Of a stretch of 64,000 bases of DNA, positions 35,737 through 45,585 are shown one piece after another. Positions within the stretch are counted from its first letter, which is position 1; every line of letters starts with the position of its first letter. Location of the stretch: assembly GCF_033542235.1 (NCBI RefSeq), contig NZ_JAWRCU010000005.1, positions 434,001 through 498,000 on the forward strand, given 5' to 3'. The position numbers were made by a program, and so were the translations under genes. This DNA is from JAWRCU01 sp033542235. GTDB taxonomy: Bacteria > Pseudomonadota > Alphaproteobacteria > Rhizobiales > Rhizobiaceae. The notes below the pieces were generated by a model, which made no database searches, was not told the origin of the DNA, and saw only the letters and a list, made by a program, of their open reading frames with translations.

Positions 35737-36231
35737 GGGTGCGTGCCTCGGCAACAGGTTGAGGTCTGGTCATGTATCTCTAATGAACCGCGCCAACCCT
35801 GGCGCGGGTCCGCCAGTTTCCGTTCGGTCCTTCTCCGACCTGAGCCAAAGCTCTGCGCCGGCTATCGGCCGTTCTCGCGGAGTCCAATAATCGGTGCCTT
35901 GCAGCGAGACCAAGTTTTCTGCGGTACGTTCCCGACGCAACCTCCGTCTTGAAGCAAGGCCACGCGCGAACAACTGCGCGGGCGTGCGGCACCTGAAAGT
36001 TGCAGCGTCCATCCATCTATCCCCAATCGCCAGTCCGGGCGCGGCTCCGAGTGCCGTTCTGTTCGATCCTGGTCCGACCTGTCGAAGTTCGCCGTATTTT
36101 CACATCTGAGCAAAGTTCGGAATGGCAATTTCCATTTTAATCAATGACTTATGGCCTCGCGTTACTTTTGATAATTCGCCCGGGCCATGCTCCTCTGCCG
36201 GCTCTCGGCTGTTTTCCGCTTCCAACAATGA
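35737..36231. other. Intergenic region, no confident gene
   Basis: Several overlapping frames occur (for example minus-strand frames at 35770–36012 and 35862–36128), but none has a ribosome site, family resemblance or consistent codon pattern. A GCGGTACGTTCC-like stretch near 35923 resembles part of the promoter region at 35231–35240 and could be a decayed duplicate. Confidence 0.4.
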
Positions 36232-36245
36232 GTGAACTTAACATC

Positions 36246-36271
36246 GGAACCAATCTTCGCTGGAGGGCGTT
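36246..36271 (+). promoter_or_regulatory. EcfG-type (general stress) promoter for the 118-aa exported protein
   Basis: GGAAC at 36246–36250 and CGTT at 36268–36271 are separated by 17 bases, identical in spacing to the promoter at 35215. It lies 37 bp upstream of the start codon at 36308. Confidence 0.75.
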
Positions 36272-36307
36272 GCCACAACGATTACTCCAAGTTGAAGGAG
36301 GCTAACG

Positions 36308-36664
36308 ATGAAGAAGATGGTCCTATCCGGCCTGATGGCCACAGCCTTGGCAGCATCGTTCGCAATCGCGAGCGGTGGGCCGGCAAACGCGGCGCCGGTC
36401 TATGTGTCGCCATCCGTGCAGGCGAAATCGTCGATGGATGTTCAGAAGGTCCAATACAGGCGGGAATGGCGTGACGGGTACTGGCAGTACCGGCATCACC
36501 TCCGCCGGGATCGGTGGGAAAGGCGGCATGCGTGGCGGGCTCGCCAAGCGAACCGCTGGGCAATGCGGCAGGAGTGGCACCGCCGCCACTATTATGACGA
36601 CTACTATCGTCCCCACTACCGCTATCACCACCGCCCAGGGATAAGCCTGTATTTCTCAAACTGA
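36308..36664 (+). CDS. Small exported Arg/His/Tyr-rich protein
   Basis: The 118-residue protein has a signal peptide (about 1–28, ending ANAA) and a mature part very rich in Arg, His, Tyr and Trp (for example RRHAWRARQANRWAMRQEWH). The family is common as an unassigned exported protein in rhizobia; function unknown. A textbook ribosome site, AAGGAGG, lies seven bases before the ATG. Stress-regulated on the evidence of its promoter. Confidence 0.8.
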   Translation: MKKMVLSGLMATALAASFAIASGGPANAAPVYVSPSVQAKSSMDVQKVQYRREWRDGYWQYRHHLRRDRWERRHAWRARQANRWAMRQEWHRRHYYDDYYRPHYRYHHRPGISLYFSN

Positions 36665-36805
36665 CAGGTAAAACTGGCGACAACGCCTAAGGTTGCGTCC
36701 GCGCCGGAAGCAAGATCCCCGACGGGTTGTGGGGCGAACAACGGCGCGGGCGCTATCGTTTCTCCGCACAGGAAGCAGCGCATTGCCGTATAGCTAAGAC
36801 TAGGG

Positions 36806-36864
36806 GGGAATAGCGAATAGCGAATAGTTGCTAGATATTCCCCTACTCGCTATTCGCTATTCCC
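36806..36864. repeat. Perfect 18-bp inverted repeat built of GAATAGC units
   Basis: GGGAATAGCGAATAGCGA at 36806–36823 pairs perfectly with 36847–36864 across a 23-base loop. Each arm is itself made of direct GCGAATA repeats. It lies just past the end of the minus-strand glpK gene, where it could act as a terminator, and its modular make-up suggests a dispersed intergenic repeat. Confidence 0.75.
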
Positions 36865-36878
36865 TATTCGCTGCTTTC

Positions 36879-38366
36879 TCACATCAACGTTCGCCGCACC
36901 GCCTCGTGCCAGCCCGCTAGCTTGCGCTTGCGCGTGACCTCGTCCATCGCCGGCTTGAAGCGGCGTTCGAGCGACCAGGATTTCGCGAAATCCTGCGCCT
37001 TCGGCCACACGCCTGCCCGCGAGCCGGCGAGCCAGGCGGCGCCCAGTGCCGTCGTCTCGAGAATCGCCGGCCGGTCGACCGGCGCATCGAGAATGTCGGC
37101 GAGCCGCTGCATGGTCCAGTCCGATGCAACCATGCCGCCGTCGACGCGCAGCACCGTCTTCGCGGACGCGACTTTCCAATCCTTTTTCATCGCGTCGAGG
37201 AGGTCCCTCGTCTGAAAGGCGACCGATTCCAGCGCGGCACGCGCGAACTCGGCCGGGCCGGAGTTGCGGGTAAGACCATAGATCGCGCCGCGCGCCTCGG
37301 CATCCCAGTGCGGAGCGCCGAGCCCGACGAAAGCTGGCACCAGGTAGACGGCCTGGCTCTCGTCCGCCTCGGCCGCGAGCTCGCCGCTGTGCTCGGCCTT
37401 GCCTATGACCTTGATCCCGTCGCGCAACCACTGCACGGCGGCACCCGCCACGAAGATCGAGCCTTCGAGCGCATAGGTCGTCTTGCCGTCGAGCCGATAG
37501 GCGATGGTGCTGAGCAGTCGGTTTTTCGAGCGCACGAGGTCGGCGCCGGTATTGAGCAGCGCGAAGCAACCGGTGCCGTAGGTCGATTTCATCATGCCCG
37601 GCAGGAAGCAGGCTTGGCCGATGGTGGCCGCCTGCTGATCGCCGGCGACGCCCAGGATCGGGATTTCCGCTCCGAATAACGATTTTTCGGTGAAGCCGAA
37701 ATCGGCCGCGCAATCTTTCACTTCCGGCAGCAGCGTAGCCGGTATGCGCAGGATGTCCAGCAATTCGGCATCCCATTCGTTGCGGACGATATTGTAGACC
37801 AGCGTGCGCGATGCATTGGTGGCATCGGTCGCATGGACCTTGCCGCCCGTGAGCCGCCAGATCAGGAAGCTGTCGATCGTGCCGGCGATGAGCTCTCCGC
37901 TTGCGGCACGCTTGCGTGCGCCCTTCACTCGGTCGAGCAGCCAGGCGATCTTCGTGCCGGAGAAGTAAGGGTCGAGCAGCAGGCCGGTCTTTTGCGAGAA
38001 CTTTCGCTCCAGCCCCTGTTTCCTGAGCTTCTGGCAGAGCGCAGAGGTGCGCCGGTCTTGCCAGACGATGGCGTTGTGGATCGGTTTGCCGGTCACCTTG
38101 TCCCAGATGACGACCGTCTCGCGCTGGTTCGTAATCCCGATAGCCGCAATGTCGGAGGCTGAGAGATGCGCAACCCTCAGCGCCTGCTTGCAGGTCGTCA
38201 CCACGCTCTGCCAGATGTCCTCGGGATCGTGCTCGACCCAGCCGGACGCGGGAAAGTGCTGTCTGAATTCCTTTTGGCCGGTTCCGACCACCTTCATTGA
38301 CTGATCGAAGATGATCGCACGGCTCGACGTCGTACCCTGGTCGATTGCCAGGATGAAACCACTCAT
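36879..38366 (-). CDS. glpK: Glycerol kinase
   Basis: The 495-residue FGGY kinase begins FILAIDQGTTSSRAIIFD (phosphate-binding motif) and carries GITNQRETVVIWDK, the YGTGCFALLNTG ATP-site block and LRVDGGMVASDWTMQ. It converts glycerol to sn-glycerol 3-phosphate with ATP. The start at 38366 has GAGAGGGGAAAT before it; the longer frame to 38417 is not supported. It is the last gene of a glpR–glpD–glpK run on the minus strand, 88 bp after glpD. No glycerol transporter gene is in view. Confidence 0.95.
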   Translation of the reverse strand: MSGFILAIDQGTTSSRAIIFDQSMKVVGTGQKEFRQHFPASGWVEHDPEDIWQSVVTTCKQALRVAHLSASDIAAIGITNQRETVVIWDKVTGKPIHNAIVWQDRRTSALCQKLRKQGLERKFSQKTGLLLDPYFSGTKIAWLLDRVKGARKRAASGELIAGTIDSFLIWRLTGGKVHATDATNASRTLVYNIVRNEWDAELLDILRIPATLLPEVKDCAADFGFTEKSLFGAEIPILGVAGDQQAATIGQACFLPGMMKSTYGTGCFALLNTGADLVRSKNRLLSTIAYRLDGKTTYALEGSIFVAGAAVQWLRDGIKVIGKAEHSGELAAEADESQAVYLVPAFVGLGAPHWDAEARGAIYGLTRNSGPAEFARAALESVAFQTRDLLDAMKKDWKVASAKTVLRVDGGMVASDWTMQRLADILDAPVDRPAILETTALGAAWLAGSRAGVWPKAQDFAKSWSLERRFKPAMDEVTRKRKLAGWHEAVRRTLM

Positions 38367-38454
38367 ATTTCCCCTCTCATCATGCAAAAAAGGACGGCCG
38401 GAGTGGCGTTCGCCCAAAGTTGAATCACGCCTCCTCCCAGGCTATGCCGACCAT

Positions 38455-39981
38455 CTATTCCGCTGCCGCGCTGTGCGGGTCCGCCCTCAAAGCAGTCATG
38501 AACTCATCGAGACCTGCGGCCTCCTGCCGGTTGAGCCGCAAGCCGCGCTTAGTGCGCCGCCACAGCACATCCTCCGCGGTCGCCGCCCATTCATGCGCCA
38601 TGAGATAGCGGACCTCCGCCTCGTAGAGATCCGCTCCAAAGCGCCGGCCGAGATCCGCCTCCGACTTGGCGAGCCCGAGCAGCACCCGCGCCTTTGTGCC
38701 ATACAGCCGGGCAAGCCGGCGCGCGAGTTTCATGTCGAGAAAAGGATAAGAGCGCTTGAGGCCGCCGACCTCTTCCTCGAATCCGGTTACCGAAAAATCG
38801 CCGCCCGGCAGCGCGGCATGCGCAGTCCACGGCCTGCCCCTTCGCCCGAGAAGGTCCTCGATCTTCTCCAGCATCTGCTCGGAAAGTCGGCGATAGGTCG
38901 TGATCTTGCCACCGAATATGTTGACGAGCGGCATGCCGCCGCGCGTATCGACCTTCAGCACATAATCGCGCGTCGCCTCCTGCGCCTTCGAGGCGCCGTC
39001 GTCATAGAGCGGGCGCACGCCGGAATAGGTCCAGACGATGTCGTCAGGCCGCACTGGATTGGAGAAATACTCGCTCGCCGCATCGCAGAGATAGCGGATC
39101 TCGGCCTCGCTGATGACGACCTTCGTCGGATCGCCGTCATAGTCCTGGTCGGTCGTGCCGACGAGCGTGAAATCGTCCTCGTAAGGAATAGCGAAGATGA
39201 TGCGCCCGTCTTTGTTCTGGAAGAAATAGGCGCGCGGATCTTCGAATTTCTTCGGCACGACGATATGGCTGCCCCTGACCAGGCGGACATTGTGCACGTG
39301 GTCGTGACCGAGCGCGCCCGCTAGCACATGATCGACCCAAGGGCCGGCTGCATTCACGATCATGCGCGCGCGCACCTGCTCGATCTCGCCGCTCCAGACG
39401 TCTTCGACGTCCACAAGCCAATGATCGCCCTCCGTCCGGGCGCTGACAACCTTGGCGCGAGTACGAATGACTGCTCCGCGGTCGGCCGCATCGCGCGCAT
39501 TGAGCACGACCAGGCGCGCATCGTTCACCCAGCAATCCGAATACTCGAAAGCCTTCGAGAAAAGCGGTTTCAGCGGCTTCCCGGCTGGGTCTTCGCTCAT
39601 GTCGAGCGTCCTGGTCTTAGGCAGGAGTTTGCGGCCGCCGATGTGATCGTAGAGGAAAAGGCCGAGCCTGAGCAGCCAGGCAGGCCGCAGCCCCTCGGCA
39701 TAAGGCAGCACGAAACGCAAAGGCCAGATGATGTGCGGCGCCATCCGCCACAGCACTTCGCGCTCCTTCAGCGCCTCCCGCACCAGCCGAAACTCGTAGT
39801 GTTCGAGATAGCGCAGCCCGCCGTGAATCAGCTTGGTCGAACCAGACGAGGTGCCGCTCGCCAGGTCGTCCATCTCGGCGAGATAAACCGAAAAGCCACG
39901 GCCGGCTGCATCACGAGCGATTCCGCAGCCATTGATGCCGCCGCCTATGATGAAAATGTCATGGATCGTGGACTGATCCAC
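38455..39981 (-). CDS. glpD: Aerobic glycerol-3-phosphate dehydrogenase
   Basis: The 508-residue FAD enzyme opens with IFIIGGGINGCGIARDAAGR (Rossmann FAD site) and has SGSTKLIHGGLRYLEHYEF and IVNAAGPWVDHVL, all typical of GlpD. It oxidises glycerol 3-phosphate to dihydroxyacetone phosphate and passes electrons to quinone at the membrane. It uses a GTG start at 39981 with GGGAGG seven bases before it. Candidate GlpR operator sequence lies in the 129 bp between glpR and glpD. Confidence 0.95.
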   Translation of the reverse strand: MDQSTIHDIFIIGGGINGCGIARDAAGRGFSVYLAEMDDLASGTSSGSTKLIHGGLRYLEHYEFRLVREALKEREVLWRMAPHIIWPLRFVLPYAEGLRPAWLLRLGLFLYDHIGGRKLLPKTRTLDMSEDPAGKPLKPLFSKAFEYSDCWVNDARLVVLNARDAADRGAVIRTRAKVVSARTEGDHWLVDVEDVWSGEIEQVRARMIVNAAGPWVDHVLAGALGHDHVHNVRLVRGSHIVVPKKFEDPRAYFFQNKDGRIIFAIPYEDDFTLVGTTDQDYDGDPTKVVISEAEIRYLCDAASEYFSNPVRPDDIVWTYSGVRPLYDDGASKAQEATRDYVLKVDTRGGMPLVNIFGGKITTYRRLSEQMLEKIEDLLGRRGRPWTAHAALPGGDFSVTGFEEEVGGLKRSYPFLDMKLARRLARLYGTKARVLLGLAKSEADLGRRFGADLYEAEVRYLMAHEWAATAEDVLWRRTKRGLRLNRQEAAGLDEFMTALRADPHSAAAE

Positions 39982-40046
39982 TGGGGCGCCTCCCGCGCCT
40001 TCGCACTGCAGAATTATCGTAGTCAGTCGAAAGCCGCTCGGAATTA

Positions 40047-40076
40047 TTTCGAACGCATATCGAATGTCAAACGAAA
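40047..40076. promoter_or_regulatory. Candidate GlpR operator upstream of glpD
   Basis: A 30-base stretch begins TTTCGAACG and ends CAAACGAAA, so both ends carry TTTCG/CGAAA half-sites like those in the perfect palindrome before glpR. It lies about 70 bp upstream of the glpD start. Confidence 0.45.
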
Positions 40077-40110
40077 TTCGAATCTGGCCGGGCTCATGCC
40101 TTCAGGCGTG

Positions 40111-40878
40111 CTACTTGGCTGCGGTCTCGATCAGTTCCACTTCGTTGTCCAGGCAAATCCGCCTCACGGTAGCGATGTCGCAGCGGTCAGTAATGAAGGT
40201 ATCGACCTGGCTGAGATGGCCGATGCGCACAGGTGCGGTGCGCTCGAACTTTGTGGAATCAGAGACAAGGATCACTTGTCTGGCATTGGCGATGATTGCC
40301 TGCGCCACCTTCACTTCGCGGAAGTCGAAGTCGAGCAGCGCACCATCGTGGTCAATCGCGGAAACGCCGATCACGGCGTAGTCGACCTTGAACTGTTTGA
40401 TGAAGTCGACAGCAGCCTCGCCGACGATGCCCCCATCAGAGCCGCGCACAACCCCGCCGGCGATCACGACCTCGAAGCTAGGAAGAACCCGCATCCTGTT
40501 GGCAACATTGATGTTATTGGTAATGACCATGAGCCCGTTATGGTCGAGCAACGCCTCGCTGACCGCTTCGGTCGTGGTGCCGATATTGATGAAGAGGGAG
40601 GCATTGTCGGGGATCAGCCGGGCGGCGGCACGGCCGATCGCCCTCTTCTCTTCGGCTGCGATCTTGCGCCGTGATTCATATTCCATGTTCTCGATGCCGG
40701 AGGGGAACAGCGCCCCGCCGTGGATGCGCGTCAGCAGTCGCTGCTCGCAGAGATCATTGAGATCCTTGCGGATCGTCTGCGGCGTTACATCGAAATGTGC
40801 GGCAAGATCGTCGACCAGCACGCGCCCATTATCCTTCGCCATCTGAATGATCTGCGAATGCCGCGGCGACAGAAACAT
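40111..40878 (-). CDS. glpR: DeoR-family glycerol-3-phosphate regulon repressor
   Basis: The 255-residue protein has an N-terminal winged helix-turn-helix (about 3–58: DDLAAHFDVTPQTIRKDLND, then LTRIHGGA) and a DeoR sensor domain with INIGTTTEAVSEAL and VGEAAVDFIKQFKVDYAVIG. In this family the effector is a sugar phosphate, here presumably glycerol 3-phosphate. It heads the glpR–glpD–glpK run, so it probably controls its own operon through the inverted repeats listed beside it. Confidence 0.9.
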   Translation of the reverse strand: MFLSPRHSQIIQMAKDNGRVLVDDLAAHFDVTPQTIRKDLNDLCEQRLLTRIHGGALFPSGIENMEYESRRKIAAEEKRAIGRAAARLIPDNASLFINIGTTTEAVSEALLDHNGLMVITNNINVANRMRVLPSFEVVIAGGVVRGSDGGIVGEAAVDFIKQFKVDYAVIGVSAIDHDGALLDFDFREVKVAQAIIANARQVILVSDSTKFERTAPVRIGHLSQVDTFITDRCDIATVRRICLDNEVELIETAAK

Positions 40879-40888
40879 GTGAGGCCCC

Positions 40889-40929
40889 TGGTTTTCGTTT
40901 TCGCGCCTTATAGAGCAAAACGAAAACCA
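40889..40929. promoter_or_regulatory. Perfect 13-bp inverted repeat upstream of glpR (candidate operator)
   Basis: TGGTTTTCGTTTT at 40889–40901 is mirrored exactly at 40917–40929 with a 15-base AT-rich spacer that contains TTATAG. It lies 11 bp upstream of the glpR start codon. DeoR-type repressors commonly bind TTTCGTTT-like repeats, which fits autoregulation. Confidence 0.7.
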
Positions 40930-41227
40930 AGAGAAGCTTGGAATGGAAGGTAGCCCAGCTGGATTCCGGTACTTTCGGCCGATGGGCGCGTTCGTTCCGC
41001 GCCCTTCACGAAAACGGAAGACACATTGAACAGACGAAACCCACTCCTGTGGCTACACTGGCCATCATAGTTCGTCAGGCAAGGTCTGGGTCCATGGCGG
41101 ACTAGCTGACCAATTGCATGAGCCAGCCAGCAAGCAGCTGAAGCAAGCCTCCGCCAAGACAGACACTTGCCGGTTGGCTTGATTAGTCGCCAAGGCGGTG
41201 CGGCCCCTCATCGGGTCGGCCGATATG
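40930..41227. other. Intergenic region between glpR and the LuxR-type gene
   Basis: No gene seen. A 7-bp GC-only stem (GGGCGCG at 40984–40990 with 40998–41004, loop TTCGTTC) could end transcripts coming from the LuxR-type gene on the minus strand, but lacks a U-run. Confidence 0.45.
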
Positions 41228-42328
41228 TCATGACGCCAGCGCAAACCCGAATCTCTCCGCCAATCGAACGAGATCGGCCTGGCGATTGACGCCCGTTTTG
41301 GTGAAGACACGCCTCAGCTGGACGCGCGCAGTCTGGTATGAAATTCCAGCGTTGTCAGCGATCTCACGCAGCGTTTGGCCGGCAGCGATTCCGGCAAAGA
41401 TACGATGCTCGGCAGCCGTCAGGTCGAATGCAGGGCCGACCGCCTGCGCATTCGAGCGTGGAGGATGCGCTGGATCGATCAGGACAAGGACGGTCGGCCC
41501 CTCGAAGAAAGCCGCGGCCTTGTCCTTGCCGACGCGGATGAAGGTCAGGCGCACCGGCCCGCGGCTGCCCGCGGCGACCACATCGCTGACGTGAGGCCGC
41601 TCGAGCGTACGATCCGTCATCGCGGTGATGACTTCGTCGACGGCTGCCTTCGAACTACGCAACTTTCCTGTCGCGGAGACGCTCAGTCCGACCCCTTCCT
41701 CCATCATTCGCGCCGCCGCGGGTGTCATTGTCCTCACCCGCCCCCCGTCGCCCAACATCAACAGCCCGATGTCAAGCACTGACAATGCTGCTTCGGCCAC
41801 GTCCGTGACGGTCCGGTCATGCGGAGCCCGGCTATAATATTCGAAAGTCCGCCTGAGGTGGGGGGCAAGCCGGGTCAGCCGCTCGGCTTCGGCCATATTG
41901 GAATCGGGATCGGCACGAGACGTCACCGTGCTCAGCATGAACGAGACACCCCGGTCGCGGATGATCGTCACCCCGACCGCACTTTCCATGCCATTCTTCC
42001 TGGCGAAATCATTATAATATTCGGTGCGAACGAACTCTGCTCTCGGTAGCATCTGTTCGGCGACGACACCGCGCCCGACCGGTCGCACCGCCGCCTTGGT
42101 CATCCACGGATTGATGCTGGAAAAATAGCTGGCGTAGGCATCGAGTGCGCTTGGTTCGATACCGCCCGAAAGCGAGAAAGCGCCCTTCCGCCGATTGGCA
42201 TCGTGGAAGAACAGAGTGCTGCCGCCGCCGGGCAATGTCCTGCTCAGCTTGCCAAGGAAATCCTGCCAGGACGTCTCGCCGAGCAAGGCGCCGTAGATGA
42301 GATCGATAAGCGCATCGTCCCCATGCAT
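41228..42328 (-). CDS. LuxR-type helix-turn-helix transcriptional regulator
   Basis: The 366-residue protein ends in a LuxR-type DNA-binding domain (about 300–362): LTAAEHRIFAGIAAGQTLRE then NAGISYQTARVQLRRVFTKT. The first 290 residues have no receiver phospho-site motif that I can see; they may form a ligand-sensing domain of the kind found in stand-alone rhizobial LuxR proteins. The neighbours are a decarboxylase gene (same strand, upstream) and glpR, but no regulatory link is visible. Confidence 0.8.
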   Translation of the reverse strand: MHGDDALIDLIYGALLGETSWQDFLGKLSRTLPGGGSTLFFHDANRRKGAFSLSGGIEPSALDAYASYFSSINPWMTKAAVRPVGRGVVAEQMLPRAEFVRTEYYNDFARKNGMESAVGVTIIRDRGVSFMLSTVTSRADPDSNMAEAERLTRLAPHLRRTFEYYSRAPHDRTVTDVAEAALSVLDIGLLMLGDGGRVRTMTPAAARMMEEGVGLSVSATGKLRSSKAAVDEVITAMTDRTLERPHVSDVVAAGSRGPVRLTFIRVGKDKAAAFFEGPTVLVLIDPAHPPRSNAQAVGPAFDLTAAEHRIFAGIAAGQTLREIADNAGISYQTARVQLRRVFTKTGVNRQADLVRLAERFGFALAS

Positions 42329-42437
42329 CGCAGACCGGCTCTCCTGGAAACCGCGCCGTCTAATCGATTGAACTTTCGTCGCTTTGAAGGTGGCTTTGCA
42401 AGCACTTTTCAGAGCGATGCGCCCGGCGAACCGGAAA

Positions 42438-43844
<1,407 letters not shown>

Positions 43845-43992
43845 CGAACTCCCTCCCGGTAGTGCAAAGGCCGCACCGTTGTGATCGGCGATGGGTGCTA
43901 CAACGCAATTCCAAGAAATGGGAATCCGTTGCGGCCGAAATCAGGCAGATAGCGATCCCAGCTGAAGCCCGGCGGAGAAGCTTCTCAAACAG

Positions 43993-44724
43993 TCATTCAG
44001 GAAAATCCGGCAGGCTCTTGAAAGCGTTCTTCAAGGCGTCCGACCAGCCTTCGGAGATGGTCCGGTAATATGGATCGTCGCGGTCGATGCGCTTCTTCAG
44101 CCCTGGCTTCAGAGTGTCCTTTTCATAGAAGAAGAGATCGATCGGCAGGCCGACCGAGAGGTTCGACTTTAGCGTCGAATCGAAGGATACGAGCAGCAGC
44201 TTTACAGTCTCGGCGAAGCTCATCGTGCGATCATAGGCGCGTATGATGATCGGCTTGCCGTACTTCGTCTCGCCGATTTGGAAAAACGGCGTATCATCGC
44301 TGGCCTCGATGAAATTGCCTTCCGGATAGATCATGAAGAGGCGTGGCTCGGAGCCACGGATCTGACCGCCGACGATGAACGAGGCATTGAAATAGGATTC
44401 TGCGGTCTGGCCCTCCGGCGCCGAGCTTGCGATCACCTCCCTCAAAGTGTTCCCGACAAGCCGCGCCGCCTGGTACATCGAGGGCGTCTCGAGCAGCGTC
44501 GGCGTGCGCTCCGATATGGCTTTCGTGCGCTCGTCGAGCAGGCTCACCACCGACTGAGTGGTGGCGAGGTTGCCTGCAGCCAGCAGCACGATCACCCGCT
44601 CGCCGGGTTCCGACCAGACATGCATCTTTCGGAAGGTCGAGATGGAATCGACGCCGGCATTCGTGCGCGTGTCCGACATGAACACCAGCCCATCGTCAAT
44701 CCTCAGGCCCACGCAATAGGTCAT
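43993..44724 (-). CDS. Anbu: proteasome-like Ntn peptidase
   Basis: The 243-residue protein starts MTYCVGLRIDDGLVFMSDTR. After Met removal, Thr1 would be the N-terminal nucleophile, Asp17 and Lys32 the partners, as in proteasome beta subunits and HslV. Length and the SYFNASFIVGGQI block fit Anbu (ancestral beta subunit). It is the last gene of a run with ATP-grasp, alpha-E and transglutaminase genes, the well-known Anbu neighbourhood. Its substrate and biological role are unresolved in the literature I know. It lies 41 bp after the transglutaminase. Confidence 0.88.
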   Translation of the reverse strand: MTYCVGLRIDDGLVFMSDTRTNAGVDSISTFRKMHVWSEPGERVIVLLAAGNLATTQSVVSLLDERTKAISERTPTLLETPSMYQAARLVGNTLREVIASSAPEGQTAESYFNASFIVGGQIRGSEPRLFMIYPEGNFIEASDDTPFFQIGETKYGKPIIIRAYDRTMSFAETVKLLLVSFDSTLKSNLSVGLPIDLFFYEKDTLKPGLKKRIDRDDPYYRTISEGWSDALKNAFKSLPDFPE

Positions 44725-44765
44725 CTGGCAACTTCGCAGAATCGTCCACTCTACGGCTCGCAGGA

Positions 44766-45560
44766 TTACTGCTCCACTGTAATGCGGACCGCAAGCTGCT
44801 CCGAGGCTTGCCCCAGCCGAATTCCGGAAACGGGCATGGCGTCGCGATAATCGCGGCCGGTCGCGATCCGCACATAGTTCTCATCCGGCGAGATTCCATT
44901 GGCGACGTCGAAGCCGACCCAACCCAGCGCTTCGACATGTGCTTCTGCCCAGGCGTGGCTTGCCGCCTGCTCGGCGACGCCGTCGACCATCAGATAGCCG
45001 CTCACATAGCGCGCCGGGAAGCCGTTCAGCCGCGCGGCCGAGATGAAGATATGGGCATGGTCCTGGCAAACGCCGCGGCCCTTCGAAAGCGCCTCCTCTG
45101 CAGCGGTGTCGCTGTCCGTCGTACCGACGGCATAGGCGACGCGCTCGCGGATTGCCGCCATCAGCCTATGGAGGCAGTCAAGATCGGATCCCTCGGCAAC
45201 CGTCGCGGCGAGCGCCTCAATAGCCTCGCTCGGTGCCGTCAGCGGCGTGTCGCGCAGATACAGCCACAGCGGCGCGAAGCCGCGCTGCGGACCCGCCATG
45301 CCAGCTTTATTGACGGTCTCAACCTCGCCGGTCACCTCGATACCGATCGCATGCGGCTCGCCTTCGACGCTGATCAGCCGCGTGTCATTGCCGAAATGAT
45401 CGATGAAGCGCACCTCTTCCTTGGCCCCTGCGATCGACAACGACCAGGAGCGGACGATCTGCAGCGGGCCGCTCAGCGGAAAAAGCCGCAGTCGCTGCAA
45501 TGCATAAGAAAGCGGTCGGTCGTAGCTGTACTCGGTGCGGTGGTTGATCTTCAACCACAT
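44766..45560 (-). CDS. Transglutaminase-like protease-fold protein (Anbu operon)
   Basis: From the ATG at 45560 the protein has 264 residues. An N-terminal beta domain (KINHRTEYSYDRPLSY) precedes the transglutaminase core, with the nucleophile in GRGVCQDHAHIFISAARLNG, then SHAWAEAHVEALGWVGFDVA holding the His and Asp of the triad. The frame is open to 45767, but that part overlaps the alpha-E gene and is not protein-like. It lies 25 bp after alpha-E; second last of four coupled genes. Confidence 0.85.
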   Translation of the reverse strand: MWLKINHRTEYSYDRPLSYALQRLRLFPLSGPLQIVRSWSLSIAGAKEEVRFIDHFGNDTRLISVEGEPHAIGIEVTGEVETVNKAGMAGPQRGFAPLWLYLRDTPLTAPSEAIEALAATVAEGSDLDCLHRLMAAIRERVAYAVGTTDSDTAAEEALSKGRGVCQDHAHIFISAARLNGFPARYVSGYLMVDGVAEQAASHAWAEAHVEALGWVGFDVANGISPDENYVRIATGRDYRDAMPVSGIRLGQASEQLAVRITVEQ

Positions 45561-45585
45561 GGCGATGTGCTCGATGAAAGCGGCA

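Noticed and set aside
35743..36128. Overlapping frames on both strands between the two exported-protein genes
   Set aside because: No starts with ribosome sites, no family resemblance, and the region includes what seems to be promoter-like duplicated sequence.
36803..36870. CRISPR-like short direct repeats
   Set aside because: The GAATAGC repeats are only 7 bases, contiguous and arranged as an inverted repeat, with no spacers and no cas genes.
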